Source: Clostridia bacterium (GTDB taxonomy: Bacteria > Bacillota > Clostridia > Oscillospirales > CAG-272). Taken from it: a stretch of 64,000 nt of DNA. The notes beneath the pieces are model-generated. The model saw only the letters and a program-made list of their open reading frames with translations, did no database searches and had not been told where the DNA came from. The number at the start of each line of letters is the position of its first letter. Within the stretch, counting starts at the first letter, position 1. Both the position numbers and the translations under genes were made by a program. The DNA lies in assembly GCA_017472255.1 (NCBI GenBank), contig JAFUQU010000027.1, forward strand, positions 40,033 through 104,032, given 5' to 3'. Below are positions 7,686-15,329 of this stretch, in pieces.

Positions 7686-8747
7686 TCAGATTTTTTCAAT
7701 TTTAAGACGCATATGCATTACGTTTACACACCAACTTGCATAGGTGTCGGAATATTGGATAAGAAGGACATTGGAACCGTCCGCCTCGCGCAGAACGATG
7801 TTGTTGGAATAATAGCAGAAGCCCTTGTCATGCTCCAGGTACTCGCCCTTGTCCCATGTATAGCCGTCCACGGAGGAGTAAAGCACGAAGCCGTGTCCGT
7901 TCTCGCCCCGACCGTGCAGAATGTACACGCCGTCGATCAACGCGGTCTGCGGGTTGCGGATGCCCTTTTCCAGATAACAGGGCTCGCAGACCTCCCAGGT
8001 CAGACCAAGATCAGAGCTGACAAGATGGTCCATGTACCGCTCGCGGTTGATATTGTAAGCATACATATGCAGCCGTCCGTCCGTATCGAACAGGATCGAG
8101 CCGTAGCCCCGTCCCTGCGTATCCATGGGAAGCACGCTTCGCTCGGTAAAGCTCTCGCCGCCGTCCTCGCTGACATACAGCCGGTACAGATGCTCGGGCT
8201 TGTTTCCGGTGAAAGTAACCTCCGCGTCGTTGCAGAAATGCAGGATGTAGATTATATCGTTCCGGCAGAGCACATCGTAGATTCTGCCCCGGTAAGGGGA
8301 GACCTCCACAGGATCGCTCCAGCTTTCGCCGCCGTCGTCACTGTGAATGGCCATGGGCGTAAACCACGGTTCACAGCAGACCGGATGCAGCATATCGTTG
8401 CGCAGACAGAACGCGACCACACGACCGGAGGTCAGCGCAGCAGCTTTCTCCACCGATACGGTGAAGATTCCGTCGTGAAACGCCTGCTGCGCGTAGGGAA
8501 GGAGCTTCACATCCGAAAAAGTGCGGCCTTTGTCGCTGGAGGTGCGGTATTCAATCCAGCCATAGGCGGCGTGTCCGTTGAGTCTCACGGGTGAGCAGTT
8601 GGAATTGAAATCGATCAGCGTGCCGTTGGCAAGCTCCGCCATAGCGTGGCTCATATGACCGCTTCTGTTTCTGCCTTGGTTGTCAACGTAAAGCTCCGGC
8701 TCCGACAGTTTGATACGGCAGCCGTTGCGTTCAAACACCTTTCCCAT
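7686..8747 (-). CDS. BNR/Asp-box repeat protein (sialidase-fold)
   Basis: A 353-residue beta-propeller-type protein with Asp-box motifs: SSDKGRTF, HSDDGGESW and SEDGGESF. N-terminal CRIKLSEPELYVDNQGRNRSGH and the following block resemble exo-alpha-sialidase-like proteins of gut bacteria. No signal peptide, so probably cytosolic. The sialidase call is by fold; I could not assign the arginine triad, and a sugar lyase or hydrolase role is equally possible. It sits 3 bases after the TIM-barrel gene and 30 before the dehydrogenase. It is not a close copy of the BNR protein at 1226. Confidence 0.75.
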   Translation of the reverse strand: MGKVFERNGCRIKLSEPELYVDNQGRNRSGHMSHAMAELANGTLIDFNSNCSPVRLNGHAAYGWIEYRTSSDKGRTFSDVKLLPYAQQAFHDGIFTVSVEKAAALTSGRVVAFCLRNDMLHPVCCEPWFTPMAIHSDDGGESWSDPVEVSPYRGRIYDVLCRNDIIYILHFCNDAEVTFTGNKPEHLYRLYVSEDGGESFTERSVLPMDTQGRGYGSILFDTDGRLHMYAYNINRERYMDHLVSSDLGLTWEVCEPCYLEKGIRNPQTALIDGVYILHGRGENGHGFVLYSSVDGYTWDKGEYLEHDKGFCYYSNNIVLREADGSNVLLIQYSDTYASWCVNVMHMRLKIEKI

Positions 8748-8750
8748 CTT

Positions 8751-9611
8751 TTATTTGCTGATGATGCCGCGCAGGAAGTTGACGGCGGTGGCGATGTCAG
8801 CTTCGGGATTGGCGCCGACCTCGCGTTCGATGGTCAGATAGCCCTTGTAGCCTACCGACTCCAGCGCGTTCATATATGCGGGGAAGTCCACCTGACCGGT
8901 GCCCAGCGGAACCTCCTCATAGTACTTGATGCCCTGGAACTCGACGGGAACGGGATGCACCACGCGGTAAACATATTCGGGAACGCTGGGAACCAGCATA
9001 CGACCGTCCTTGGCGTGGGTGTGGACGATGTAATCCTTCAGGTTATGTACAGCTACGACGGGATGATCGCCCGTGACCATGACCAGATTGGCGGGGTCGA
9101 GGTTGACGGCAACGCCCTTGGAGCCGAGGCTGTCGAGGAAAGCCTTCAGCACGGCGGAAGGTTCGGGACCGGTTTCAATGGCGAAGTGCGCGTTCAGCGA
9201 GTCGGCATATTCAGCCAGCTCGGCGCAGGCTGCCTGCATGATCTTATAGCGCTCATGCTCGGGATTGCTCGGAACCACGCCGATGTGGGTGGTAACAATA
9301 TCGCATTCCAGCTCCTTGGCCAGCTCGAGAATGCGCTTGGACTTTTCGATCAGTTCAGGGTTCAGCTCGGGATTGCCGAAGCCCTTACCTAAGTCGCCGC
9401 AGAGTGCGGAGAAACGCAGACCGTTGTCCTTGACGTAAGCCAGCAGCTCCTTCGCCTTAGCGCCGGACAGATTCTCGGGGGAATTCTCGCCGCTGGTGGC
9501 GTACATCTGCAAACCGTCTACGCCAAGGGCGGCAGCCTTCTTCACAGCCTCACGGGTGGGGCAGCGGAAGGATTCAAGCATGGCGCCGATTGGAAATTTG
9601 TACATAATCAT
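8751..9611 (-). CDS. Sugar phosphate isomerase/epimerase (xylose isomerase-like TIM barrel)
   Basis: A 286-residue AP-endonuclease-2-type TIM barrel. Likely metal and substrate ligands are visible at strand ends: FAIETGPEPS (Glu), NLDPANLV (Asp), IVHTHAKDG (His/Asp) and TIEREVG (Glu). These proteins isomerise or epimerise free sugars, keto-inositols or related compounds; the substrate is not known. It is the first gene of the operon that continues with the BNR protein and the dehydrogenase. Two starts are possible, 9611 and 9605; AAGGAG lies 4 or 10 bases upstream respectively. Confidence 0.85.
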   Translation of the reverse strand: MIMYKFPIGAMLESFRCPTREAVKKAAALGVDGLQMYATSGENSPENLSGAKAKELLAYVKDNGLRFSALCGDLGKGFGNPELNPELIEKSKRILELAKELECDIVTTHIGVVPSNPEHERYKIMQAACAELAEYADSLNAHFAIETGPEPSAVLKAFLDSLGSKGVAVNLDPANLVMVTGDHPVVAVHNLKDYIVHTHAKDGRMLVPSVPEYVYRVVHPVPVEFQGIKYYEEVPLGTGQVDFPAYMNALESVGYKGYLTIEREVGANPEADIATAVNFLRGIISK

Positions 9612-9662
9612 TCAACTCCTTTAACAAAATTGCCTTTTGGCATCGTGAAAGAAAAATTTTCT

Positions 9663-9680
9663 TTTGCAACCTATTGCAAA
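9663..9680. promoter_or_regulatory. Palindromic operator candidate in the divergent AraC/isomerase region
   Basis: A perfect dyad TTTGCAA-CCTA-TTGCAAA. Its right arm is also the -35 of the AraC gene promoter. It lies between the two divergent genes, so it could control both. The binding protein is inferred. Confidence 0.5.
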
Positions 9681-9702
9681 TTTTACGAGTTTATTATATA
9701 AT
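9674..9702 (+). promoter_or_regulatory. Predicted promoter of the AraC-type regulator
   Basis: -35 TTGCAA (9674-9679), 17-base spacer, -10 TATAAT (9697-9702). Overlap of the -35 with a palindrome suggests autoregulation. Confidence 0.55.
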
Positions 9703-9769
9703 ATATGCGGGATAAATGCAAGAGTGTATCTTGCTTTTGTTTAACATAATCTTGCTTTCGGGGGTAAAT

Positions 9770-10555
9770 ATGACCGAGTACCTGTACGAAGCCCATGTGG
9801 TCGCCGATCCGTCCCGACCGTACATATGCCATTTGGATTCCATCGGCTGTATGCCGCACTGGCACGAAAACATCGAGCTGCTGCTGTTTAAGACCGACGG
9901 AGTGATTCTCTGCAACCGCACTGAATATCAGGTTATGGCGGGAGACATCGTAATTTTCGGCTATAACGCTCTGCACGCCGTTCCGCAGCAGAACGGGGTG
10001 TCCTACTATTGCCTGATTGTGGACAGCAAATTCTGCACTGGCAACGATCTAAATATTGCCGCCATGCGCTTTGACTGCGTGGTGCGGGATGTGCGCGCGC
10101 GGCTGTTTTATGAGGCGGCGATACGGGAGATAAACAATCGGGACGCAAATCTGTCGGCGGCGGGGGCGAAGGCGGCGATTCTGACGTTGATGGTGTATCT
10201 ATGCCGCAATTTTGCCCGGCCGGACGATCACGGTCAGGAGCACGGCGATACGGTGAAGCGGGCGCTGGGATATATCAATTCCCATATGTCAAGTCCCATG
10301 ACCATTGACGAAATTGCCGATTATGTGAAGGTGAGCAAATACTACTTCTGCCGGGAATTCCGCAAGGAGACCGGCTTCACGGTGGTGCGATACATTAACA
10401 ACCTGCGATGCCGTGAGGCCGAGCGCCTGTTACGAAGCAGTGAGATGACGGTGGGCGAAATCGCCCGCGCCTGCGGGTTTGAAAATCTGTCCTACTTTAC
10501 GCGAACATTCAAAGCCGTGACCGGGCATACGCCTTCGGAGGTACGAGGGGGATAA
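9770..10555 (+). CDS. AraC family transcriptional regulator
   Basis: A 261-residue regulator with an N-terminal cupin-like sensor domain (MPHWHENIELLLF, then VMAGDIVIFGYNALHAV) and a C-terminal pair of helix-turn-helix motifs from about residue 165 (MTIDEIADYVKVSKYYFCRE and VGEIARACGFENLSYFTRTF). This is the usual sugar-responsive AraC layout. It is divergent from the isomerase/BNR/dehydrogenase operon and most likely regulates it. The ATG at 9770 follows GGGGGTAA; the in-frame ATG at 9716 lies too close to the -10 to be used. A hairpin terminator follows at 10561. Confidence 0.92.
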   Translation: MTEYLYEAHVVADPSRPYICHLDSIGCMPHWHENIELLLFKTDGVILCNRTEYQVMAGDIVIFGYNALHAVPQQNGVSYYCLIVDSKFCTGNDLNIAAMRFDCVVRDVRARLFYEAAIREINNRDANLSAAGAKAAILTLMVYLCRNFARPDDHGQEHGDTVKRALGYINSHMSSPMTIDEIADYVKVSKYYFCREFRKETGFTVVRYINNLRCREAERLLRSSEMTVGEIARACGFENLSYFTRTFKAVTGHTPSEVRGG

Positions 10556-10560
10556 TAATT

Positions 10561-10592
10561 GAGGGAACGCCGTGGCGTTCCCTCGTTTTTTA
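10561..10592. terminator. Bidirectional terminator
   Basis: Stem 10561-10571 with 10574-10584 (11 bp, GT loop) followed by a T run on the plus strand. It lies between the convergent AraC and SLH-protein genes. Confidence 0.8.
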
Positions 10593-13424
10593 TCCCATTC
10601 TGCCCAGAATGGCGGCCAACTCACCTCTGGAAATGGTGGCGCCGGGGCGGATTGTATTATCGCCGTAACCGTTGACTACGCCGGCGGATACGCACTTTGC
10701 CACACCGGACAGCGCCCAATCAGCGATCTCATCCACGTCGGCGAAGGTTATCTTCCCCTCGGCGGTGGTCAGTAGGGAGCCGATGACCTTCATCGCTTCC
10801 TGACGGGTGATGGAAGCGTTGGCGTCGAAGTGAACGGTGCCGTCCTCATCGGTGCTTCGACCGTTCATCAAACCGTGATCCAGAACCGCGCGGATGTAGC
10901 ATACCTTATCGTAGGGGGTGCCGTCCTCAAGCGTTACGCCGGATTCCGTGTAATTGTAGGCGTTGTAGCCCATCCAGAGCGCGATAATCTTGGCAAATTC
11001 GCCCCGGGTCAGCGCCTGATCGGGGTCGTAATACAGCCCGTCGTCGGTGGTCTTGCAGTCGAACGCCTGAATCACGCCCATGTCCCAAAGCCGCTCCACG
11101 GACGCTTTCGCCCAGTGCTCGCCTATGCCAGTCAGCCCGGACGGCTCGTCCTCGCCGTAATAGATCACGGCGTCGTCAATGCGGATGGTGCGGGAAGCAT
11201 CGCCTGTATCACGCACCGACAGCAGGGTGGTCAGGGTCAGCGTGCCGGTTTTCAGCGACGCGGGAATATCGGCGGTCAGCTCACGCCAGCCCAGCTGACG
11301 GGAGTAATCCTTCGTCACGTTGTAGGAAAGGGTGTAGGGGGTGCCGTTCTCGTCGGCGACGACGGCGGTCAGCTGTCCGCTGATGTCACCGCTGACCCAC
11401 AGCTTGATGCTTTGTGCGTCGGGCGAAATGGGATGTCCCTCCCGCAGCTTCACGTCGAGAATCTGCTGGAAATCGCCCGCGCTGTAGCGGAAGCCCGCCT
11501 CCAGCGAACCGGAGGATTTGTAGCCGTCCGTGGATGACGCGATGTAGGCGTCGCTGACGCCGCTGCCCGTGGACAGCGAAATTTTGCCGATGTCGGCTTC
11601 TTCCTCAAAATCTACCACCGGATCGGGCGTCAGACCCGAGCTGATGCGGATGGTCTGCGACAGTTCGCCGCACTTGATTTCGATGACAGCTTCGCCCTCA
11701 CGGTTGCCGAAGGTCTGGAAATTGCCGTCGAAATCCAAACAGCCGATGTCACTGACCAGCCACATACCGGGATAATCCTTCTGATCGGCTTCGATATGCG
11801 TGCCGTTGATGGTGTATTCCAGCGAGCCGCGGTCGATGACCACCTCCCGCCCGTTATAGAATGCGTAAACATTCAGGTCAACCAGCGAGCCGGGCTTAAC
11901 CTTCATATAAGACTGGCTGACGTTCAGCGAGTCGATGGCGTCGATGACCAGCACCGTCACATCGCCGGTGATCGTTTTGCCGTTGTTGTCGTAAGCCACC
12001 TCGATCCGATATTCGCCGGGAATATCGCCTGCGGTGAAGCTGCCGCCGTCGAAGCTGCCCACGCCCTCGTCATAGGTATAATCCGGGTCGAAGCCCGCCG
12101 TCAGGCTGTCGCTTCCGATGAGCAGCCCGGCGGGCATATAAGCCCGGTCAAGGGGATAGGCGGAGAAATTCACGGTGCTCCCTGCCAGCACATAAGGCGT
12201 GTTCGGCTGTACCGACAGCGCCGCTGCCACGCCATCCGACGTCTTTTCGCTGACGAACAGCAGACCGTTGGCCAGCGACCGGTAGCTGCCGTCCGCAGGC
12301 GCGTTCACGCTGATGCAGTCTTCGGCGGTGGAGGCTTTCACCATCACCGATGTGGAGCCGCCGCCGTCCAGATTCAGCGCGGTGACGCAGCCCATCTCCG
12401 CCATCACCGACGCCAGCTCGGTCTCGGTCAGACCCCGGCTCTCAGAGGAGCGTCCATCCACAGCGAAGAAGACCACGCTTCCGTCCTCGCGGATGCCTGC
12501 GGCGGTACGGGGATTGGACACCTTCTCGTGCTCCTCGTCGATGATGCCTTCCGGCATGACGCCGTTCGACAGAATTAGGTCGCCGCCGCCCACGGCGGTG
12601 GTGACGTTCTCCCAGCCAACGGCGCAGGTCGTGTCGATGCGTACCCGGTCGCCCTGCCGCATTCCCGCAAAGAGCGGGTAATCCTCGTAGGATTCGGCAA
12701 CGCTCAGCACCGCGCAGCCCTCGGGAATGGCGGCGTTATAATCGTTATCCACGATGTCCACAATCCGCCCGGTGACGTTGCCGGAAGTGGTGATTGCATC
12801 GTCCAAACGGATGATGATCTCCTTCGATTCGCTGGCGGACAGGGTGGTGGAGGCAAAATCCTCCGTGAGCAGATAGACGCCCCAGATGGTGGGGAATTTG
12901 TTCAGCTGGTCGATTTCGATGGCATCGCTGCCTCGGGTGGTATTGGTGATGGTGATCTTCACGGAGGGCTGTCCGATGACGGTCTGTCCGTCTTTGGTGA
13001 AGCCAAGCGCGTATTTTCCATCGTCGGTGGAAATCAGGCGTCCATCGTCGATCATCACGCCCAGCGGAACGCCGGTCTGGGTGCTGTAAAAGTCGCCGTT
13101 GATGGCGCCCAGCACGTTAAGACCGCTGTCTCCCGCCGCCGATACCAGCGTGGCCAGCCGATCCTTTCCGTAGACTGTGGAGCCGTAGCGCACCAGCGGA
13201 AGGGTGCCGCTGCCCGGCTTATATTCGAAGACATAGGAGGTCTGCTGGCGGCCGTTTTCATCCTGGGAGAGATATTGCGTGTATGTAAGTCCGCCGCCTA
13301 CGGTATCGCGGCGCAGGGAGGTAATCTCCCCCAGACCGGTGTAGGAGAGGGCAGAAAGCGGCTGCGTGAGCAGCATGACCGCTGTCAGCGCGGACAGGGT
13401 AAGGCGGATGGTGGTAGGTTTCAT
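10590..13424 (-). CDS. Secreted phosphodiester glycosidase-domain protein with SLH anchor
   Basis: A 944-residue exported protein. Residues 1-26 form a signal peptide (ending near PLSALS). Residues about 90-410 resemble the NAGPA/phosphodiester glycosidase domain: GAINGDFYSTQTGVPLGVM, NPRTAAGIREDGSVVFFAVDG and LNLDGGGSTSVMV. Ig-like and carbohydrate-binding-like beta regions follow. The C-terminus (about 765-944) holds S-layer homology repeats (EHWAKASVERLWDMGVI, LTRGEFAKIIALWM, ITRQEAMKVIGSL, ISRGELAAILGRM). Inferred role: cleavage of sugar phosphodiesters or related glycan links at the wall. The start is the ATG at 13422-13424 behind GGAAAGG; the open frame continuing upstream to 14624 is only the antisense of the CE15 gene. 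An extended -10 (TGTTATAAT) lies at 13462-13470. Confidence 0.88.
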   Translation of the reverse strand: MKPTTIRLTLSALTAVMLLTQPLSALSYTGLGEITSLRRDTVGGGLTYTQYLSQDENGRQQTSYVFEYKPGSGTLPLVRYGSTVYGKDRLATLVSAAGDSGLNVLGAINGDFYSTQTGVPLGVMIDDGRLISTDDGKYALGFTKDGQTVIGQPSVKITITNTTRGSDAIEIDQLNKFPTIWGVYLLTEDFASTTLSASESKEIIIRLDDAITTSGNVTGRIVDIVDNDYNAAIPEGCAVLSVAESYEDYPLFAGMRQGDRVRIDTTCAVGWENVTTAVGGGDLILSNGVMPEGIIDEEHEKVSNPRTAAGIREDGSVVFFAVDGRSSESRGLTETELASVMAEMGCVTALNLDGGGSTSVMVKASTAEDCISVNAPADGSYRSLANGLLFVSEKTSDGVAAALSVQPNTPYVLAGSTVNFSAYPLDRAYMPAGLLIGSDSLTAGFDPDYTYDEGVGSFDGGSFTAGDIPGEYRIEVAYDNNGKTITGDVTVLVIDAIDSLNVSQSYMKVKPGSLVDLNVYAFYNGREVVIDRGSLEYTINGTHIEADQKDYPGMWLVSDIGCLDFDGNFQTFGNREGEAVIEIKCGELSQTIRISSGLTPDPVVDFEEEADIGKISLSTGSGVSDAYIASSTDGYKSSGSLEAGFRYSAGDFQQILDVKLREGHPISPDAQSIKLWVSGDISGQLTAVVADENGTPYTLSYNVTKDYSRQLGWRELTADIPASLKTGTLTLTTLLSVRDTGDASRTIRIDDAVIYYGEDEPSGLTGIGEHWAKASVERLWDMGVIQAFDCKTTDDGLYYDPDQALTRGEFAKIIALWMGYNAYNYTESGVTLEDGTPYDKVCYIRAVLDHGLMNGRSTDEDGTVHFDANASITRQEAMKVIGSLLTTAEGKITFADVDEIADWALSGVAKCVSAGVVNGYGDNTIRPGATISRGELAAILGRMG

Positions 13425-13541
13425 AGGCTGTTTCCTTTCCGTTTTGCGATTGTACAGCTCCATTATAACATGAAATATGCAAAAAGAAAATAGATTTTCA
13501 AAATATTTTTTATGAATTTTCTGACATATTTCCTTGATCGC

Positions 13542-13570
13542 TTGCCAAGAGGAGAAATGTGTGATATAAT
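13542..13570 (+). promoter_or_regulatory. Predicted promoter of the CE15-type esterase
   Basis: -35 TTGCCA (13542-13547), 17-base spacer, -10 TATAAT (13565-13570) with an extended TGA before it. The in-frame start at 13512 lies upstream of this promoter and is therefore rejected. Confidence 0.65.
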
Positions 13571-13604
13571 GGTGAAAAATATTTTCCGAAAAGGAGATTC
13601 TGCC

Positions 13605-14675
13605 ATGTCCCATATCGAAGAACTGCTGGCAGCCCGTTCGCTGCCCGCCCTCGGCTTCGACGGCGTTGATCCCGAAGCCCGCCGCCTTGAGCTGATCGAC
13701 ATCCTGTCCGACAACATTTACGGACGCACCCCCGATTTCAAGTCTGAGGTATCCGCCGAAATGACCTTCAAAAAGGAAGGCTCCTTCGGCGGCAAGGGAA
13801 ATACCTTCCACTACAACCTGACCGCCACAACGCCCGGCGGAAACTTCACCTTCCCGCTTTATCTGACCTATCCCCGCCGCATGAAACCCGACAGCAAGGT
13901 GCCGTTGATTGTCCATATCAGCTTTAATATGCTCCAGCCCTCCGGCGCGGTTCCCGCGGAGGATATCCTCGACCGGGGCGTGGCGCTGGCGCGTTTCTGC
14001 TACACCGATGTGGCCGCCGACAGATACGATGACTTCAAGGAGGGCGTCGCTCCCCTGTTCCCCCGGGAGAAAGGCTCCAAAACCCTGTGGGGCAAGATCG
14101 GTATGTGGGCGTGGGCGGCAAGCCGCTCTCTCGATTTCCTGCTGACCCTCGGTCTGTTTGACACCGACCGCATCGCCGTGTGCGGACACTCCCGCCTTGG
14201 CAAAACCGCGCTCTGGTGCGGCGCGCAGGACACCCGCTTCACCCATGTGTTCTCCAACAACGCGGGCTGTTCCGGCGACGCCATCACCCGCGGCAAGCAG
14301 GGTGAGCGGATTGCGTTCATCACAAAAACCTTCAACTACTGGTTCTGCGACAAATATCAGGAGTACAAGGACGACGCCATCGCGGATATGCCCTTCGATC
14401 AGCACTTCCTGATGGCGACCATCGCGCCCCGGAAGCTGGCAGTCGGCGCGGCGTCCCACGATATCTGGGCTGACCCGGAATCCGAGTATCTCTGCTGCTG
14501 TGCGGCGTCGGAGGCCTGGGAGAAGCGGGATCTTGTAGGTCTGGTGCATCCCGACCGCCTGTCCGAGGTGGGCGAGGTTTTCAACGAAGGCAATGTGGCA
14601 TTCCACCAGCGTTACGGCGAGCACGCTCAGATTCGCTCGGACTGGATGACCTACATCGATTTCCTGCTGAAATAA
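13605..14675 (+). CDS. Glucuronoyl esterase-like alpha/beta hydrolase (CE15 type)
   Basis: A 356-residue hydrolase. GHSRLGKTALW carries the nucleophile Ser196 in the G-x-S-R-x-G-K context typical of CE15, and GEHAQIRSDWMTYIDF supplies the catalytic His (about 340) and the conserved terminal block. CE15 enzymes cleave ester bonds between glucuronate and lignin or other alcohols; bacterial members may act on other uronate esters. There is no signal peptide, so an intracellular oligosaccharide substrate is inferred. The ATG at 13605 follows AAGGAG. It is a single-gene unit with its own promoter and terminator. Confidence 0.85.
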   Translation: MSHIEELLAARSLPALGFDGVDPEARRLELIDILSDNIYGRTPDFKSEVSAEMTFKKEGSFGGKGNTFHYNLTATTPGGNFTFPLYLTYPRRMKPDSKVPLIVHISFNMLQPSGAVPAEDILDRGVALARFCYTDVAADRYDDFKEGVAPLFPREKGSKTLWGKIGMWAWAASRSLDFLLTLGLFDTDRIAVCGHSRLGKTALWCGAQDTRFTHVFSNNAGCSGDAITRGKQGERIAFITKTFNYWFCDKYQEYKDDAIADMPFDQHFLMATIAPRKLAVGAASHDIWADPESEYLCCCAASEAWEKRDLVGLVHPDRLSEVGEVFNEGNVAFHQRYGEHAQIRSDWMTYIDFLLK

Positions 14676-14685
14676 TCTCCGGTGT

Positions 14686-14717
14686 GAGGGGCGCTTTTGC
14701 GCCCCTCTATCATTTTT
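14686..14717 (+). terminator. Terminator of the CE15-type gene
   Basis: Stem 14686-14694 with 14699-14707 (9 bp, TTTT loop), followed by TATCATTTTT. Confidence 0.75.
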
Positions 14718-14775
14718 GACCGGACGCGCTCATATATATGGAACAGAAATGCACAACGATATTGGAGTGAGCAGC

Positions 14776-15096
14776 TTGTTCTATGATAATGATGAGCGCC
14801 CGCAGGTGCTCGCCCGCTATGTGATCGAAAACCGCTGCACCGTCCGACAGGCCGCGTCCGCCTTCGGCGTCAGCAAATCGACGGTTCACAAGGATATCAC
14901 GCACCGCCTGATGCGGACCGATCCGGGGCTTTACGAAGAGGTGCGGCAGATTCTCTTTGTGAACAAAGCCGAGCGTCACCTTCGCGGCGGCGACGCCACC
15001 CGCCGCAAATATGAGTCCAAACGGTCTCACGAGTCCAAACGGTCTCACGAGTCCAAACGGTCTCACGAGCCAAATAAAACGTCGGAATTGGAGTGA
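14776..15096 (+). CDS. spoIIID: Stage III sporulation transcriptional regulator SpoIIID
   Basis: A 106-residue mother-cell sporulation regulator. The core from ERPQVLARYVIENRCTVRQ through the recognition helix FGVSKSTVHKDITHRL to AERHLRGGDATRRKY matches the SpoIIID family along its whole length. The start is taken as TTG at 14776: it is preceded at 8 bases by TTGGAG and gives the normal N-terminal length; the ATG at 14749 lacks a ribosome site. The C-terminus is unusual: after KYE it carries three copies of SKRSHE encoded by an exact 18-bp tandem repeat, adding about 23 residues the family lacks. It implies that the organism sporulates or descends from sporeformers. Confidence 0.9.
   Translation: MFYDNDERPQVLARYVIENRCTVRQAASAFGVSKSTVHKDITHRLMRTDPGLYEEVRQILFVNKAERHLRGGDATRRKYESKRSHESKRSHESKRSHEPNKTSELE
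15013..15066 (+). repeat. 18-bp tandem repeat, 3 exact units, within spoIIID
   Basis: Three head-to-tail copies of an 18-base unit (15013-15030, 15031-15048, 15049-15066) encode E-SKRSH hexapeptides; a fourth copy decays after 3-4 bases. The unit length keeps the frame, so copy number may vary between strains without breaking the gene. Confidence 0.95.
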
Positions 15097-15098
15097 TG

Positions 15099-15112
15099 AA
15101 GCGAGTGCTTCC
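15099..15112 (+). other. Small hairpin after spoIIID, and the 15097-15329 intergenic stretch
   Basis: GAAGC-GAGT-GCTTC directly follows the spoIIID stop, with only a weak T run after it. The rest of the stretch holds the terminator at 15222 and the recQ promoter; no further gene was seen in it. Confidence 0.4.
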
Positions 15113-15221
15113 TTATTAAATTTATATATAATGATGAAGCCTAATCGCAAATAAACCGAAAATGCAGGAGCGAAACGGAAGAATTTGTATAAATTACACG
15201 TTAAAATGCAGCACTTCCGAA

Positions 15222-15250
15222 ACAGAGCGTAAAAAAGCTCTGTTTTTTAT
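15222..15250 (+). terminator. Rho-independent terminator
   Basis: Stem ACAGAGC (15222-15228) with GCTCTGT (15237-15243), then TTTTTAT. It ends transcripts coming from spoIIID before recQ. Confidence 0.75.
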
Positions 15251-15270
15251 TTATTTTACCGTTTTACCCT

Positions 15271-15298
15271 TTACACGGAGTGAATTTTGTTGTATAAT
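15271..15298 (+). promoter_or_regulatory. Predicted promoter of recQ
   Basis: -35 TTACAC (15271-15276), 16-base spacer, -10 TATAAT (15293-15298); transcription would begin about 25 bases before the recQ ATG. Confidence 0.55.
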
Positions 15299-15329
15299 AT
15301 ATATAGTAAATTGAAAAGCTGGTATTCCA

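Noticed and set aside
13425..14624. The open frame of the SLH protein continues about 400 codons upstream on the minus strand.
   Set aside because: It is antisense to the CE15 esterase gene, lacks a plausible ribosome site at its start, and the signal peptide plus GGAAAGG place the true start at 13424.
14716..14775. A sigma-E-like promoter before spoIIID.
   Set aside because: CATATATA resembles the -10 of sporulation sigma-E promoters, but no matching -35 at the right distance could be found.
15013..15066. Repeat array considered as a CRISPR.
   Set aside because: Units are 18 bp, head to tail with no spacers, and lie in frame within spoIIID; no cas genes occur.
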